Made by a program: the position numbers and the translations under genes
The notes under the pieces: generated by a model
What the model was told of the DNA's origin: nothing
The model's database searches: none
Seen by the model: only the letters and a program-made list of their open reading frames with translations
From: Pandoraea apista
GTDB taxonomy: Bacteria; Pseudomonadota; Gammaproteobacteria; Burkholderiales; Burkholderiaceae
Length of the DNA: 64,000 nucleotides
Direction of reading: 5' to 3'
Assembly (NCBI RefSeq): GCF_001465595.2
Contig: NZ_CP013481.2
Span: 2,356,001-2,420,000 of the forward strand
Shown: positions 44,264 through 55,491 of the stretch, in pieces
Position numbering within the stretch: the first letter of the stretch is position 1
Layout: every line of letters begins with the position of its first letter

Positions 44264-45408
44264 CGACACCGCCGAAGCGCTTTCCTCTTCCTCTGGCCGA
44301 AGTGATGGCCCGCCGGCAGCGCAAGGCGCCGGTACTCGACAAGGCGTCGCGGGCGAGTCCTGCCGGTGCGCCGCCTGCGGCAATGACGCGGGGGGCGGCG
44401 CCAACGAGCCAAGGGAACGGAAAGACACCGGCAAACGGGAGTCCTTCCGCCACGACGCATAATAGTTTGCGAGCGGCGTCCACCCCTATGGCAGGGGCCT
44501 CGGCCCGGCCAGGCGGTGCACACACGCCACACGCAGTCGTGCCGAAAGGACTTGCCAGACCGGCGTCTGCGCCGCATGCTCAACCCGCGCCGCATACCGC
44601 GAAAAGCGTACCCCGGCCCACGGTCAAGGTGACCGGTACCGCTGGCATGCAAAAGGGCAGTGCGGCCGGGCCGAAGAGCACGGTGCGCAGTTCGACGCAC
44701 GGGAAGGTTTCGGCTGGCGGCACAGCGCGGGCTAACCTCTCGACCCTCGATCATTCGCCTGATGGCATCGGGCTGACGTCGGATCGGGTTCGGGCGCGAA
44801 TGGCTGAACGCGTGGCAGCGTCGGGCGTCAAACATCCGGGCGTGCTGGCGGCGCTGGCGACCGTGCCGCGTCATGGGTTCGTCGATGCAGCGCTCGCGAA
44901 TCAGGCCTATGAAGACGCCGCATTGCCGATCGGGCATGGACAGACGATTTCGAAGCCATCGGTCGTTGGGCGCATGATCGAGTTACTGCTCGCCGGCGGG
45001 CGTCCGCTGGAAAAGGTGCTGGAAATCGGCACGGGGTGTGGCTATCAGGCGGCAGTATTGTCATGCGTGGCGCGCGACGTGTATTCGATCGAGCGTGTTC
45101 GCCCGTTACATGAGCGGGCCAAAGCCAACCTGCGGCCCCTTCGGGTGCCCAATATTCGCTTGCATTACGGCGATGGGCGCTTGGGATTGCCCGCCGTTGC
45201 ACCTTTTGACGGCATCGTGATCGCCGCCGCCGGACTGGAAATTCCGGACGCGCTGATCGACCAGCTCGCCGTCGGTGCGCGTCTCGTCGCTCCGGTGGGC
45301 GGCGAGCAACAGATTTTGACCCTCATCGAGCGCATCGGCGCGCGTCAGTGGCGCGAGACGCAGCTTGATAGGGTGTTATTCGTCCCCTTAAAATCGGGCA
45401 TCATTTAA
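44260..45408 (+). CDS. pcm: Protein-L-isoaspartate O-methyltransferase with long N-terminal extension
   Basis: A 382-residue protein. From about residue 170 it is a standard [64 protein letters not shown], and the SAM-binding [16 protein letters not shown]. It methylates isoaspartyl residues to start repair of aged proteins. The first 165 residues are low-complexity Pro/Ala/Ser/Thr/Arg/Lys, unlike the usual 210-220-residue enzyme. ATG 44260 overlaps the surE stop. Confidence 0.93.
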   Translation: MTTPPKRFPLPLAEVMARRQRKAPVLDKASRASPAGAPPAAMTRGAAPTSQGNGKTPANGSPSATTHNSLRAASTPMAGASARPGGAHTPHAVVPKGLARPASAPHAQPAPHTAKSVPRPTVKVTGTAGMQKGSAAGPKSTVRSSTHGKVSAGGTARANLSTLDHSPDGIGLTSDRVRARMAERVAASGVKHPGVLAALATVPRHGFVDAALANQAYEDAALPIGHGQTISKPSVVGRMIELLLAGGRPLEKVLEIGTGCGYQAAVLSCVARDVYSIERVRPLHERAKANLRPLRVPNIRLHYGDGRLGLPAVAPFDGIVIAAAGLEIPDALIDQLAVGARLVAPVGGEQQILTLIERIGARQWRETQLDRVLFVPLKSGII

Positions 45409-45439
45409 GCCCGTCGGGCCTATTCTGCGGAGGATTTGA

Positions 45440-46276
45440 GTGAATTTGCGAGCGGGTTTCCAACAACGCGTCGCCAGTGTCCTGTTGCTGAGCATGCTGG
45501 CAGCGTGCGCATCGCGACAAGTCGGGGCGCCGGTCGTTGACCGTACCGTAGGCGGTACGACGACCGACAGCAATGTGCCGGGCTCAGCGCCCGTCGTTGA
45601 CAACACGCCGGTGCCGGCCGGATTTTATCGCGTCAAGCCGGGTGATCGCCTCTATCGCATCGCGCTGGAGAACGGTCAGAACTATCGCGACATTGCTCGC
45701 TGGAACAACATCCAGAACCCGGACCAGATTGAAGTCGGTCAGGTGCTGCGTGTGAAGCCGCCGGCAGGTGACACGGGTACGCCGTTGCCTGCACCGGTTG
45801 CGGGCACGCCGTCGTCTGCGAGCAACAATCCGGCATCGGTACCGCCGGTTGTCGTGCCACCTCCGGCCAGTTCATCCGCTTCGGCAGCACCGTCTGCCGT
45901 GTCGAGTGGCGAGTTGCAACTGTCGTGGCCGGCCAAGGGCAGCGTCGTGGGGCGTTTCGACGATTCGAAGAACAAGGGCCTGAATATTGCCGGTAACACT
46001 GGCGATCCCGTCTATGCGGCTGGCGCGGGTAAAGTGGTGTACTCGGGGGCGGGCCTGCGTGGCTACGGCAACCTAGTCATCATCAAGCACGATGCCACCT
46101 TCTTGACGGCGTATGCACACAACCGCACACTGTTGGTCAAGGAAGGCGACTCCGTTACGCGGGGTCAGAAAATTGCCGAAATGGGTAACTCGGATGCAGA
46201 ACGTGTCATGCTGCACTTCGAGGTACGCCGCGACGGCAAGCCTGTAGATCCGATGAAGTATTTGCCGCCTCAATAA
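45440..46276 (+). CDS. nlpD: NlpD-type lipoprotein, LysM and degenerate LytM domains
   Basis: A 278-residue outer-membrane lipoprotein. It starts at GTG 45440 with GGAGGA upstream. The lipobox is LSMLAAC (Cys23). The LysM domain covers about residues 60-105 (YRVKPGDRLYRIALENGQNY). The C-terminal LytM/M23 domain (KGLNIAGNTGDPVYAAGAGK onward) lacks the metal-binding His/Asp of active peptidases, as in NlpD, which activates cell-separation amidases instead of cutting the wall itself. It lies upstream of rpoS, whose promoter often lies inside nlpD. Confidence 0.94.
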   Translation: MNLRAGFQQRVASVLLLSMLAACASRQVGAPVVDRTVGGTTTDSNVPGSAPVVDNTPVPAGFYRVKPGDRLYRIALENGQNYRDIARWNNIQNPDQIEVGQVLRVKPPAGDTGTPLPAPVAGTPSSASNNPASVPPVVVPPPASSSASAAPSAVSSGELQLSWPAKGSVVGRFDDSKNKGLNIAGNTGDPVYAAGAGKVVYSGAGLRGYGNLVIIKHDATFLTAYAHNRTLLVKEGDSVTRGQKIAEMGNSDAERVMLHFEVRRDGKPVDPMKYLPPQ

Positions 46277-46291
46277 ACTAGGCAGGGTCGA

Positions 46292-47389
46292 ATGCTCAAG
46301 AGAAAGCGTCGTACTTCGCAAGAGGAAGACCTCGCTGCCCCGGAGAGCGATCAGGACGTTGACGATCGGCAATCCCGGCAGGACGAGGACGTGGACGACG
46401 CTTTCGACGAGCGCGAGGCGGAGGAGGATGACGCCTCGTCGCCCGACGCCGCCGAAGAGGGGGGCGGCACCGCCGCTACCGGCCGCAAGCGAAAATCTGC
46501 TGACGGCGACGACTTCGGCACAGTGCTGCAAGCCGAACTCACGGCCGATACCGTCCAGCACTATCTCAATCGCATCAGTGTCAAGCCGCTGCTGACCCCT
46601 GCGGAAGAACTCGATTACTCCACGCGCGCGCAGGCCGGCGAATTTGCCGCACGTCAGGTCATGATCGAGCGCAATCTGCGCCTCGTCGTCAGCATCGCCA
46701 AGGGCTATCTCAACCGCGGTGTGCCGTTGCTCGATCTGATCGAGGAGGGCAATCTGGGCCTGATGCATGCCATCGAGAAGTTCGACCCGGGCCGTGGTTT
46801 CCGCTTTTCTACGTATGCCACATGGTGGATTCGCCAGAGCATCGAACGCGCCATCATGAATCAGGCGCGCACGGTGCGTCTGCCGGTGCATGTCATTCGC
46901 GAACTCAATCAGGTGCTGCGCGCGAAGCGCCACCTGGAAAAGAGTGCCGCGTATGTCGATGGTGGCGAGCAGCGCGATGCGCGCATTGAGGATATTGCCG
47001 ATTTGACCGGCAAGACGCCTGAGGAGATTACCGACATCCTCGCGCTCAACGAGCATGTGGCGTCGCTCGATGCGCCGCTCGAAATCGATCCTGGCAGCAG
47101 CCTGCTCGACCTGCTTTCCGACGATCACAGTCAGGCACCCGAGCAAGAGGTGCAGCACCGGGAGCTGGAAGACCTCATGCGTCTGTGGCTTTCGCGACTG
47201 TCCACCAAGCATCGTTATGTTATCGAGCGCCGGTTCGGTCTCAATCGCGTGGAACCCGCCACGCTCGAGGAACTGGCCGACGAAATGGGACTGACCCGTG
47301 AGCGTGTGCGTCAGATCCAGCAAGAGGCGCTTGTCAAACTCAAGCGTTATTTCGCGTCGAACGGCGTACGTAAAGACGCCGTACTCTGA
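46292..47389 (+). CDS. rpoS: Stationary-phase sigma factor RpoS (sigma-38)
   Basis: A 365-residue group 2 sigma-70 factor. An acidic N-terminal region of about 85 residues ([20 protein letters not shown]) precedes region 1.2/2.1, then region 2.3-2.4 ([20 protein letters not shown]), region 3 and the region 4 helix-turn-helix ([20 protein letters not shown]). The surE-pcm-nlpD-rpoS order confirms identity. It directs starvation and general stress transcription. The acidic start is longer than in the 330-residue enterobacterial protein. Confidence 0.96.
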   Translation: MLKRKRRTSQEEDLAAPESDQDVDDRQSRQDEDVDDAFDEREAEEDDASSPDAAEEGGGTAATGRKRKSADGDDFGTVLQAELTADTVQHYLNRISVKPLLTPAEELDYSTRAQAGEFAARQVMIERNLRLVVSIAKGYLNRGVPLLDLIEEGNLGLMHAIEKFDPGRGFRFSTYATWWIRQSIERAIMNQARTVRLPVHVIRELNQVLRAKRHLEKSAAYVDGGEQRDARIEDIADLTGKTPEEITDILALNEHVASLDAPLEIDPGSSLLDLLSDDHSQAPEQEVQHRELEDLMRLWLSRLSTKHRYVIERRFGLNRVEPATLEELADEMGLTRERVRQIQQEALVKLKRYFASNGVRKDAVL

Positions 47390-47490
47390 TGGGCGTCGGC
47401 AACTGATGCCATGCGCAGTGTTGAGTGCGAGCTGGCAGTAGTCCGATACAGTATTCCGACGCTCGCTGATCCTTTCTTCAGATTTTCATC

Positions 47491-48267
47491 ATGCCATCTC
47501 CCGTACTTGTCTTCGACATTGAAACGATTCCCGACGTTGACGGCCTGCGCAAGCTGGAACCCGCCTATGCCGGACTCTCTGACGATGCCGTTGCCGAAGC
47601 CGCCTTTGCGGCCCGTCGGGAAAAGGTGGGGCACGACTTCCTGCCGTTGCACCTGCATCGCGTCGCTGCGATCTCCTGTGTGTTCCGCGATCGCGACGGT
47701 TTTCGAGTGAAATCGCTCGGCACCCTCGACGATGGAGAGGGATCGCTCGTTTCCGGTTTCTATCGCACCATCGAAAAGTACGCGCCGCAGATCGTGTCAT
47801 GGAATGGCGGCGGATTCGATCTGCCGGTGTTGCATTACCGCGCGATGATTCACGGTATTGCCGCGCCGCGCTATTGGGACATGGGCGAGGACGATCGCGA
47901 GTTCAAGTGGAATAACTACATCAGCCGCTATCATCAGCGCCATCTGGATTTGATGGATTTGCTGGCGATGTATCAGGCGCGCGCGAATGCGCCACTCGAC
48001 GATCTGGCGAAGCTGTGCGGGTTTCCCGGCAAGCTCGGCATGGATGGCAGCAAGGTCTGGGAAGCTTATCGCGACGGCAAGCTCGAAGAGATTCGCAACT
48101 ATTGCGAAACGGACGTCGTGAATACCTATCTCGTCTACTGCCGCTACCAATTGATGCGGGGCGGTTTGCGTCAGGCGGAATACGATCAGGAAATCGAATT
48201 CGTGAAGCGCTCGCTCGAGCAGGAAGCGGCGCCACACTGGAAGGAGTACCTCGCCGCCTGGCGGTGA
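47491..48267 (+). CDS. DnaQ-fold 3'-5' exonuclease (DNA polymerase B-like exonuclease family)
   Basis: A 258-residue single-domain exonuclease. The Exo I motif is VFDIETIPDVDGL, Exo II is SWNGGGFDLPVLHYRAM, and Exo III is NYCETDVVNTYLVYCRYQLM. The region RHLDLMDLLAMYQARANAPL lies between them. This arrangement matches the predicted PolB-associated exonuclease family often found alone in beta- and gammaproteobacteria. The function is probably 3' trimming of DNA or RNA; the substrate is unproven. rlmD follows. Confidence 0.88.
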   Translation: MPSPVLVFDIETIPDVDGLRKLEPAYAGLSDDAVAEAAFAARREKVGHDFLPLHLHRVAAISCVFRDRDGFRVKSLGTLDDGEGSLVSGFYRTIEKYAPQIVSWNGGGFDLPVLHYRAMIHGIAAPRYWDMGEDDREFKWNNYISRYHQRHLDLMDLLAMYQARANAPLDDLAKLCGFPGKLGMDGSKVWEAYRDGKLEEIRNYCETDVVNTYLVYCRYQLMRGGLRQAEYDQEIEFVKRSLEQEAAPHWKEYLAAWR

Positions 48268-48377
48268 TTTTGTCCATTTGCGACAAATGAGGCGGCGCCG
48301 CCCGTACCGGTTGCTGCATCAGGGGCGGGCGAATCGATTAAAATGCCGGGTTTGCTGTCGCATATGAGAACAAAGAC

Positions 48378-49910
48378 GTGACCCGCTCCTCCCGAAACTC
48401 CTCGCGTAATCGGCCCGGCGCCGAGCCCGGCATCATCGATATCGAATCGCTCGACATGGAGGCGCGCGGCGTTGGCCGCACCGCGCCCGAGGGCGAGCCA
48501 GGTAGCCCGGAGTACAAGCCCGGTAAGGTGATTTTCGTCGAAGGTGCGCTGCCAGGCGAGCGCGTCACGTATCTCAGCTATCGGCGTAAGCCCAAGTTCG
48601 AACAGGCCGAAGCCGTCAACGTACTGCGCGCGAGCCCGATGCGTGCCAAGCCGCAATGCCCGCATTTCGGCAAATGTGGCGGGTGCTCGATGCAGCATCT
48701 TGAGCCGCGCGCGCAAATCGCGATCAAGCAACGCGTGCTGGAAGACAATTTGGCGCGTCTTGGCAAAGTGAAGGCCGAAGCCATGCTTCGCCCGATTCAG
48801 GGGCCGGACTGGGGATACCGATTCCGCGCACGTCTGACGGTGCGCTACGTGCCCAAGAAGGGCGGTGTTCTCATTGGTTTCCACGAGCGCAAGAGCAGCT
48901 ACGTGGCCGATATGGATTCTTGCGAAGTGCTGCCGCGCCATGTGTCGGACATGCTGGTGCCGCTGCGGCGACTGGTTGAGTCGCTGTCGATTCGCGAGCG
49001 TCTGCCCCAAATCGAGTTGGCCATCGGCGCAGACGTGACTGCGCTCGTGCTGCGTATTCTCGAGCCCCTCACGCCGGCGGACGAAGATATCCTGCGCGCA
49101 TTCGCTGACGCGAATCATGTGCAATTCTGGCTGCAAACGAAGGGGCCGGACACGGCTGTGCCGTTCTATCCGCTTGCGCCGGAGTTGCATTACACGCTCC
49201 CGGAATACCAGATTCGGATGCCGTTCAAGCCGACGGACTTCACTCAGGTCAATCATCAGATCAACCGGGTGCTCGTGCATCGGGCGCTGCGATTGCTGGC
49301 GCCGGAGGCGCATGAGCGCGTGCTGGATCTCTTCTGTGGTCTGGGTAACTTCACGTTGCCGCTGGCGCGTCGTGCAGGGACGGTCATGGGTATCGAAGGC
49401 AGCACAACGCTGACCGAGCGCGCGCTCGCCAATGCGCAGCGCAATGGTGTGGCGGACCGCACTGAATTCGCTTGCCGGAATCTGTTCGATATCACGCCGG
49501 ACGACATTCGTGCCCTGGGCGCTTTCGATCGTTACCTGATCGATCCGCCGCGCGAGGGTGCATTGGCGGTGTCGAAGGCGCTGGCGGAATTGGCGCAGCA
49601 GGGGTATGAAGGTCTGCCCAAACGTATCGTCTACGTTTCTTGCAGCCCCGCAACGCTCGCCCGAGATGCCGGATTGCTCGTGCACGAGGCGGGATATCGC
49701 CTGACGCTCGCGGGGGTGGTGAACATGTTCCCGCACACGTCACATGTCGAGTCGATGGCGGTATTCGAACATGAGAGCATCGGCCAGCCCTGGGTGCCGC
49801 GCGTGCGAGTCTCTGAATCTGGTGACACCGATGAGAATGAGGTGGACGAAGGCGTTGAGGCGGTTGCCGGGGCCGTGGATGGCGACGGCGTGATTCACGA
49901 AGGCGTTTGA
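48378..49910 (+). CDS. rlmD: 23S rRNA (uracil-1939-C5) methyltransferase RlmD
   Basis: A 510-residue protein. The N-terminal TRAM domain ([20 protein letters not shown]) binds [17 protein letters not shown] plus an upstream or downstream Cys form the iron-sulfur site. The SAM-dependent domain has [31 protein letters not shown] and the catalytic Cys in [13 protein letters not shown]. It starts at GTG 48378. The last 50 residues are acidic ([14 protein letters not shown]) and look like an unconserved tail. Confidence 0.93.
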   Translation: MTRSSRNSSRNRPGAEPGIIDIESLDMEARGVGRTAPEGEPGSPEYKPGKVIFVEGALPGERVTYLSYRRKPKFEQAEAVNVLRASPMRAKPQCPHFGKCGGCSMQHLEPRAQIAIKQRVLEDNLARLGKVKAEAMLRPIQGPDWGYRFRARLTVRYVPKKGGVLIGFHERKSSYVADMDSCEVLPRHVSDMLVPLRRLVESLSIRERLPQIELAIGADVTALVLRILEPLTPADEDILRAFADANHVQFWLQTKGPDTAVPFYPLAPELHYTLPEYQIRMPFKPTDFTQVNHQINRVLVHRALRLLAPEAHERVLDLFCGLGNFTLPLARRAGTVMGIEGSTTLTERALANAQRNGVADRTEFACRNLFDITPDDIRALGAFDRYLIDPPREGALAVSKALAELAQQGYEGLPKRIVYVSCSPATLARDAGLLVHEAGYRLTLAGVVNMFPHTSHVESMAVFEHESIGQPWVPRVRVSESGDTDENEVDEGVEAVAGAVDGDGVIHEGV

Positions 49911-50046
49911 CCGCTCGTGTGATAGGTGTCCGGCCGCCGACTTCGCAGACTAAGTGTGTTAGGGGGGCGGTTGGCTGGGGCGTCAAGTTGGATGCCCTGT
50001 GGTGGGGTGGAGACGAGACCATTCGACCAAGCGCCGCGTAAAGAAA

Positions 50047-50077
50047 AAGCCAGTCCCGAGGGACTGGCTTTTTTTAT
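50047..50077. terminator. Bidirectional terminator after rlmD
   Basis: AAGCCAGTCC-CGAG-GGACTGGCTT with A-rich sequence before and TTTTTT after, between convergent rlmD and the BAX-inhibitor gene. Confidence 0.9.
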
Positions 50078-50121
50078 GTCTGATGGCGGAAGCGGATGCC
50101 CGCGTCGCCTAGGCAGACGCG

Positions 50122-50823
50122 TTAGTTGCGGTTGCCGCCCAGCACGCCGAGGATGGCGAGCAGGTTGGTGAAGATGTTGTACAGGTCAAGGTAAATCGCG
50201 AGCGTTGCCGTGACATAGTTCGTCTCGCCGCCGTTCACGACACGCTGCACGTCGAACAGGATATATGCGGAGAAGATAGCAATGGCAAGCACCGAGACCG
50301 TCAACATCAGCGCCGGCAGTTGCAGCCAGATATTGGCAACCGAGGCCAACAGGATCACGAGCACGCCCATGAACAGCCATTTGCCTAGTCCGCTGAAGTC
50401 ACGCTTGCTGACCGTGGCGACGGTTGCCATCACGCCAAAAATCACGGCGGTTCCGCCGAACGCCAACATGATGAGCGATGCGCCGTTCGAGAACCCCAGC
50501 ACGAAGCTCAGCAGGCGCGTCAGCATCAGGCCCATGAAGAACGTGAAGCCCAGCAACAGCGCCACACCCACGCCGCTATTCTTGAAGCGCTCGATGGCAA
50601 ACATGAAGCCGAAAGCAATGGCGAGGAAAGCGATCACACTCACCATCGGGCTGCCGGCAAACAGCGAGAAGCCGTAATTCACGCCCAGCCAAGCCCCGGC
50701 AATCGTCGGCAGCATCGACAGGGCGAGCAGCCAGTACGTATTGCGCAGTACCTTGTTGCGCACTTGTACGGTCGTGGCGCCTTGCGTCCCGCCGTAGCCG
50801 AAACGTTGGAAATCCTGGTTCAT
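50122..50823 (-). CDS. BAX inhibitor-1 family membrane protein
   Basis: A 233-residue protein with seven predicted membrane helices. LRNTYWLLALSMLPTIAGAW opens the first helix, and the C-terminal AIYLDLYNIFTNLLAILG is the family signature with the conserved Asp. Related bacterial proteins include YbhL and YccA, the latter being a modulator of FtsH proteolysis. The hflK/hflC genes, whose products also bind FtsH, lie at the other end of the window, but no direct link is shown. Confidence 0.92.
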   Translation of the reverse strand: MNQDFQRFGYGGTQGATTVQVRNKVLRNTYWLLALSMLPTIAGAWLGVNYGFSLFAGSPMVSVIAFLAIAFGFMFAIERFKNSGVGVALLLGFTFFMGLMLTRLLSFVLGFSNGASLIMLAFGGTAVIFGVMATVATVSKRDFSGLGKWLFMGVLVILLASVANIWLQLPALMLTVSVLAIAIFSAYILFDVQRVVNGGETNYVTATLAIYLDLYNIFTNLLAILGVLGGNRN

Positions 50824-51230
50824 ATATTGTGTTCTCCGTGGTCGTTGTGCCCGCCGGCGGGGCCGGCAAGCGCCTCTTGACGCTTACGATGACCGGCGCT
50901 CGTTGCCGGTAAATCCCCGCAGCCGTTGGTCTGGCTTGTCGTCGAAGTCAAAGGATACCGAAAGACTCCCGGGAAAACGTTCAGACGATTCTCGAAATCT
51001 CGGGGCAAATGCCCGAATTTCAATGCGCTGAGACGTCTCCCGACCTTCCCATTTAGGTAAGGTGCCGGAATCACACCCTTTCGTCAACTTCCCGAAAAGC
51101 CGGATCGTCCCGGCCGTCCTGCGTTTGAGCGGTACGCGCACTGTAGGTTCCATCCCCATCATAACAGCCTTCGTGCTACAATTACGGGTTCATGTTGGTT
51201 ATATAACTGCTTAATTTTTTGGAGTTTTTC
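50824..51230. other. Intergenic region between the BAX-inhibitor gene and ndk
   Basis: 407 nt between divergent genes. A TACAAT box near 51176 and a TATATAAC stretch near 51200 could be -10 elements for ndk, but neither has a good -35. I see no coding frame or repeat. Confidence 0.5.
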
Positions 51231-51656
51231 ATGGCAGTCGAACGCACTTTGTCGATTATCAAGCCCGATGCCGTTGCCAAGAACGTGATCGGCCAGATTT
51301 ATAGCCGTTTCGAAGGCGCAGGCCTGAAGATCGCCGCTGCCAAGCTGGTGCATCTGTCGCGTGCTGAAGCCGAGCAGTTCTACAGCGTGCACAAGGAACG
51401 CCCGTTCTTCAAGGATCTGGTCGATTTCATGATCTCGGGTCCGGTCATGATTCAAGTGCTCGAAGGCGAAAACGCCATCGCGAAGAACCGCGAACTGATG
51501 GGCGCCACCGATCCGAAGAAGGCTGAGAAGGGCACGATCCGCGCCGATTTCGCCGACAGCATCGACGCAAACGCCGTGCATGGTTCGGACGCCGCCGAAA
51601 CGGCTGCTGCCGAAGTGTCGTTCTTCTTCGCCGGTCTGAACGTCTACTCGCGTTAA
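51231..51656 (+). CDS. ndk: Nucleoside diphosphate kinase
   Basis: A 141-residue enzyme equalising NTP and dNTP pools by phospho-histidine transfer. [20 protein letters not shown] is the conserved start. The catalytic His is in [12 protein letters not shown], and [17 protein letters not shown] binds nucleotide. GGAG lies 6 nt before ATG 51231. Length is typical. Confidence 0.97.
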   Translation: MAVERTLSIIKPDAVAKNVIGQIYSRFEGAGLKIAAAKLVHLSRAEAEQFYSVHKERPFFKDLVDFMISGPVMIQVLEGENAIAKNRELMGATDPKKAEKGTIRADFADSIDANAVHGSDAAETAAAEVSFFFAGLNVYSR

Positions 51657-51715
51657 TACGCGTTTAGCCGCTCAATCGCAGGAAGATACCGAAGGGATGT
51701 TGACGGACCAAGGCC

Positions 51716-52837
51716 ATGACCAACCTTACGAATCTGCTTGATTACGATCCGGACGGTCTGGCCGCCTATTGCGGCACGCTCGGTGAGAAGCCGTTCCGTG
51801 CGCGCCAGCTCCAGCGCTGGATTCACCAGATGGGTGCTGCCGATTTCGACGGCATGACCGATCTCGCCAAGTCGCTGCGCGAGAAGTTGCACACGCGTGC
51901 GACCATCGCTGCGCCGGCGGCCATCACCGACCATGTGTCGACCGATGGCACGCGCAAGTGGCTGCTGGACGTGGGCAACGGCAATGCCGTCGAGACCGTC
52001 TACATTCCCGAGGAGACGCGTGGCACGCTTTGCGTTTCATCGCAGGCGGGCTGCGCCGTCAACTGCCGGTTCTGTTCGACCGGTAAGCAGGGTTTCTCGC
52101 GCAATTTGTCGCTGGGCGAAATCATCGGTCAATTGTGGATGGCCGAATTCGCATTGCGTCGCGACCTTGGGCGTGAGGGCAAGAACGAGCGTGTCATCAC
52201 CAACGTGGTGATGATGGGCATGGGCGAGCCGTTGCTCAACTTCGAGAATGTCGTGGGTGCCATGCGCCTGATGCTCGACGATAACGCCTACGGGCTGTCG
52301 CGTCGTCGTGTCACGCTGTCGACCTCCGGTGTTGTGCCAATGATGGACCGCCTGGGGCAGGAGTTGCCTGTGGCGCTGGCCGTCTCGCTACATGCGCCGA
52401 ACGACGCCCTGCGCGATGTGCTCGTGCCGCTTAATAAGAAGTATCCGTTACGCGAACTGATGGGCGCGTGCGAGCGTTACCTTGAAGTGGCGCCGCGCGA
52501 TTTCATCACGTTCGAGTACTGCATGCTCGACGGTGTGAACGACACCGAGGCGCATGCGCGCGAGCTTGTCGCACTGACCCGCGACGTGCCGTGCAAATTC
52601 AATCTGATCCCGTTCAATCCGTTTCCCGAATCCGGCCTGTTGCGCTCGAAAGATCCGCAGATCAAGCGATTTGCGCAAATTCTGCTCGACGCGGGGCTCG
52701 TGACGACCGTTCGCAAGACGCGTGGCGACGACATCGATGCCGCCTGTGGTCAGCTGGCCGGCGAGGTGCAAGATCGCACGCGGCTTGCGCAGCGCGGCAA
52801 ATTCGGGAAAATCGCGGTCGAGGTGCGTACCGTATGA
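51716..52837 (+). CDS. rlmN: Dual-specificity 23S rRNA/tRNA (adenine-C2) methyltransferase RlmN
   Basis: A 373-residue radical-SAM enzyme methylating A2503 of 23S rRNA and A37 of some tRNAs. The cluster motif CAVNCRFC, the radical-SAM stretches [13 protein letters not shown] and [17 protein letters not shown], and [14 protein letters not shown] are clear. The catalytic second Cys is in [14 protein letters not shown]. It lies 59 nt after ndk, followed by rodZ, as in many proteobacteria. Confidence 0.96.
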   Translation: MTNLTNLLDYDPDGLAAYCGTLGEKPFRARQLQRWIHQMGAADFDGMTDLAKSLREKLHTRATIAAPAAITDHVSTDGTRKWLLDVGNGNAVETVYIPEETRGTLCVSSQAGCAVNCRFCSTGKQGFSRNLSLGEIIGQLWMAEFALRRDLGREGKNERVITNVVMMGMGEPLLNFENVVGAMRLMLDDNAYGLSRRRVTLSTSGVVPMMDRLGQELPVALAVSLHAPNDALRDVLVPLNKKYPLRELMGACERYLEVAPRDFITFEYCMLDGVNDTEAHARELVALTRDVPCKFNLIPFNPFPESGLLRSKDPQIKRFAQILLDAGLVTTVRKTRGDDIDAACGQLAGEVQDRTRLAQRGKFGKIAVEVRTV

Positions 52838-53098
52838 GGTTGCGCATGGGCGGGCGAGGACCGTGGCGAGGGCCGTCGGCCCCGCACGCGCCGTGCCGCT
52901 CGTCGGATCAGTCTCGCACTACAGCATTCCTTGCGCGAGGCGCGTTTCGTGCCTCGCGCGATTCCGTCAGTTCTTCGCTGAACCGTTCGATGCGCCGAGC
53001 AGATCTTCACGCCGCGCGCACGGGGGGTGAGGCAGTGAAACTGTCGCCAGCATATCCTCAGCCGCTGCGGGTGGCTGCTTACGAACGGGGGCGTATCG

Positions 53099-54169
53099 AT
53101 GGATAACCAGAATCAGGCGGATGCAGGCGGGCAAGCCGGGGCCGAGGGCCAGGCATTGCCGCAGAGCGCGACCGCCGGATGGGCTGAGCTTGGGGCGCAG
53201 GTGGGTGCGCAACTGGCTGCATTGCGCGAGAAGCGCGGCATGTCGATCGAAGATGTGTCGGCGCGCCTGAAAGTCTCGGTGCTAAAGCTCAAGCGTCTTG
53301 AAGCCGGCGAGTGGAATGCCTTGCCGGAAATGCCGTTTATTCAGGGTGTCGTGCGCAGCTATGCGCGCATGCTCGGCGCCGATCCGGAACCGATGATCGA
53401 GCCGCTGCGCCGTTTTGGCCGCGCCGCTCCCATCGACATTCCGCAACCCCAGACGGGGCAGCCGAGTATTCCGAAGAGCCCGGTGCGCTTCCGCTCGCCG
53501 GTCGCTGCGTCGCAAGCCAAGTGGCCTTGGGCACTGGCCGCGCTCGTTGTGATCGCTGGTGCCGCCTGGTACTTCGGCAATGCCCACAAGCCGAGTCGTG
53601 GTTCGATCGAACCGGCAGAACTGGCCAGCGCTACGTCGGCACAGGGCGCGACAGACGCTGCCGAGCCGGCGAGTCAGCCGGTCGTGGCCGACGTCAATGG
53701 CACGCCGCCGGGGGCCGATGGTGCCAATGCCGTGAACAACGGCAATACGGAAGGTACGGTCAATAGCGCGTCAGCCAGTACTGCTGCCGCGGGCGCGGGG
53801 CTCATTGCTGCCGCCGATCCGACCCATGTGGTCGCCGGGCTGGCGGGCGCCAGCGCGGCCGCTGCGCCGGTCGTCGCGCCGTCGCCGAAGCCGGCCGACG
53901 CCAAGGCGTCCAGCGTGGGCGTGCCGGGTAATGGCAAGATTGCGTTGCGTCTGAAGTCGGATAGCTGGGTCGAAGTGCGTTCGAAGGACGGCAAAGTGCT
54001 GTTCTCCCAGTTGATGCGCGCAGGTGCCGAACAGGAAATTACGGGCGATGCGCCGCTCAAGATCGTTGTGGGTAACGTCGCGGGCGTCGAGTCGCTGGAA
54101 TTCAACGGTCAACCGGTCGAGATCAAGTCCCGCAATGCGGGCAACGTGGCGCGTCTGACGCTCCAGTAA
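53099..54169 (+). CDS. rodZ: Cell-shape protein RodZ
   Basis: A 356-residue membrane protein that links MreB to the wall synthesis machinery. A cytoplasmic helix-turn-helix (LREKRGMSIEDVSARLKVSV, residues about 40-105) is followed by one membrane helix (WPWALAALVVIAGAAWYF, about 142-159). A long Ala/Ser/Gly-rich periplasmic linker precedes a DUF4115 domain (LRLKSDSWVEVRSKDGKVLF). It sits between rlmN and ispG, the conserved position. The 261-nt gap before it shows no other gene. Confidence 0.93.
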   Translation: MDNQNQADAGGQAGAEGQALPQSATAGWAELGAQVGAQLAALREKRGMSIEDVSARLKVSVLKLKRLEAGEWNALPEMPFIQGVVRSYARMLGADPEPMIEPLRRFGRAAPIDIPQPQTGQPSIPKSPVRFRSPVAASQAKWPWALAALVVIAGAAWYFGNAHKPSRGSIEPAELASATSAQGATDAAEPASQPVVADVNGTPPGADGANAVNNGNTEGTVNSASASTAAAGAGLIAAADPTHVVAGLAGASAAAAPVVAPSPKPADAKASSVGVPGNGKIALRLKSDSWVEVRSKDGKVLFSQLMRAGAEQEITGDAPLKIVVGNVAGVESLEFNGQPVEIKSRNAGNVARLTLQ

Positions 54170-54187
54170 GACCGAAAGAGGGTAATC

Positions 54188-55468
54188 ATGGCTTCTGTAG
54201 AATGCATGCCGATCATCGGCGGTCCGGCACCCCGCCGTCAGTCGCGTAAGGTCGCGATTCGCTGGGGCGGCCAGCTCGTGACGGTCGGTGGCGACTCGCC
54301 GATTCGCGTGCAATCGATGACCAATACCGATACGGAAGACGTCATCGGTACGGCCATTCAGGTCAAGGAACTGGCGCAAGCCGGTTCCGAGCTGGTCCGT
54401 ATCACCGTGAATACGCCGGAAGCGGCCGCCGCCGTGCCGGCGATCCGCGATCAACTCGATCGCATGGGCGTGATGGTGCCGCTCGTTGGCGACTTTCACT
54501 ACAACGGCCATAAGCTGCTTGCGGACTATCCGGATTGCGCCGAAGCACTGTCGAAGTACCGCATCAACCCGGGTAACGTCGGGCAAGGTGCAAAGCGCGA
54601 TACGCAGTTCGCGCAAATGATCGAAATGGCGGTCAAGTACGACAAGCCGGTTCGTATCGGCGTGAACTGGGGCAGCCTGGATCAGTCGCTGCTCGCACGC
54701 ATCATGGACGAGAATGCCGCCCGTGCCACGCCGTGGGACGCGCAGAGCGTGATGTACGAAGCGCTCATCACGTCGGCGCTGGAATCGGCTGAACTGGCCC
54801 AGCGCGTTGGGCTGCCGGCCGACAAGATCCTGCTTTCCTGCAAGGTGAGCGCGGTGCAGGATTTGATCGCCGTCTATCGCGAGTTGGCCAAACGTTGCGA
54901 CTACGCGTTGCATCTGGGGCTGACCGAAGCCGGCATGGGGTCGAAGGGCATTGTGGCATCGACGGCCGCGCTGTCGGTGCTGTTGCAAGAAGGCATTGGC
55001 GACACGATCCGTATTTCGCTGACGCCGGAACCGGGTGGCGCGCGTACGGCCGAAGTTGTGGTGGCGCAGGAAATCCTGCAAACGATGGGCCTGCGCGCAT
55101 TTGCGCCGATGGTCATCGCCTGCCCGGGTTGCGGCCGTACCACGAGTACCGTGTTTCAGGAGCTTGCCTCGAGTATTCAGACATATCTGCGTGAACAAAT
55201 GCCGGTATGGAAGGCTCAATATCCGGGCGTCGAAAACATGAACGTCGCGGTGATGGGTTGCATCGTGAATGGCCCGGGGGAATCGAAGCACGCGAATATC
55301 GGCATCAGCTTGCCGGGTTCGGGCGAATCGCCGGCGGCGCCGGTCTTCGTCGATGGTGAAAAGGTGCGTACGCTGCGCGGCGATCATATCGCCGAAGAGT
55401 TCCAGCAGATCGTCGACGAGTACGTGAAGACGCGTTACGGTCAGGCCGAAGGGGCGGTTGCCGCGTAA
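54188..55468 (+). CDS. ispG: 4-hydroxy-3-methylbut-2-en-1-yl diphosphate synthase IspG
   Basis: A 426-residue iron-sulfur enzyme of the MEP isoprenoid pathway, converting MEcPP to [20 protein letters not shown] opens the TIM barrel; [20 protein letters not shown] follows. Cluster cysteines lie in [14 protein letters not shown] and [11 protein letters not shown]. Length around 420-430 is typical of proteobacterial forms with a central insert. It is 18 nt after rodZ and 23 nt before hisS. Confidence 0.97.
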   Translation: MASVECMPIIGGPAPRRQSRKVAIRWGGQLVTVGGDSPIRVQSMTNTDTEDVIGTAIQVKELAQAGSELVRITVNTPEAAAAVPAIRDQLDRMGVMVPLVGDFHYNGHKLLADYPDCAEALSKYRINPGNVGQGAKRDTQFAQMIEMAVKYDKPVRIGVNWGSLDQSLLARIMDENAARATPWDAQSVMYEALITSALESAELAQRVGLPADKILLSCKVSAVQDLIAVYRELAKRCDYALHLGLTEAGMGSKGIVASTAALSVLLQEGIGDTIRISLTPEPGGARTAEVVVAQEILQTMGLRAFAPMVIACPGCGRTTSTVFQELASSIQTYLREQMPVWKAQYPGVENMNVAVMGCIVNGPGESKHANIGISLPGSGESPAAPVFVDGEKVRTLRGDHIAEEFQQIVDEYVKTRYGQAEGAVAA

Positions 55469-55491
55469 GCAGGCAGGACACACAAGAGAAT

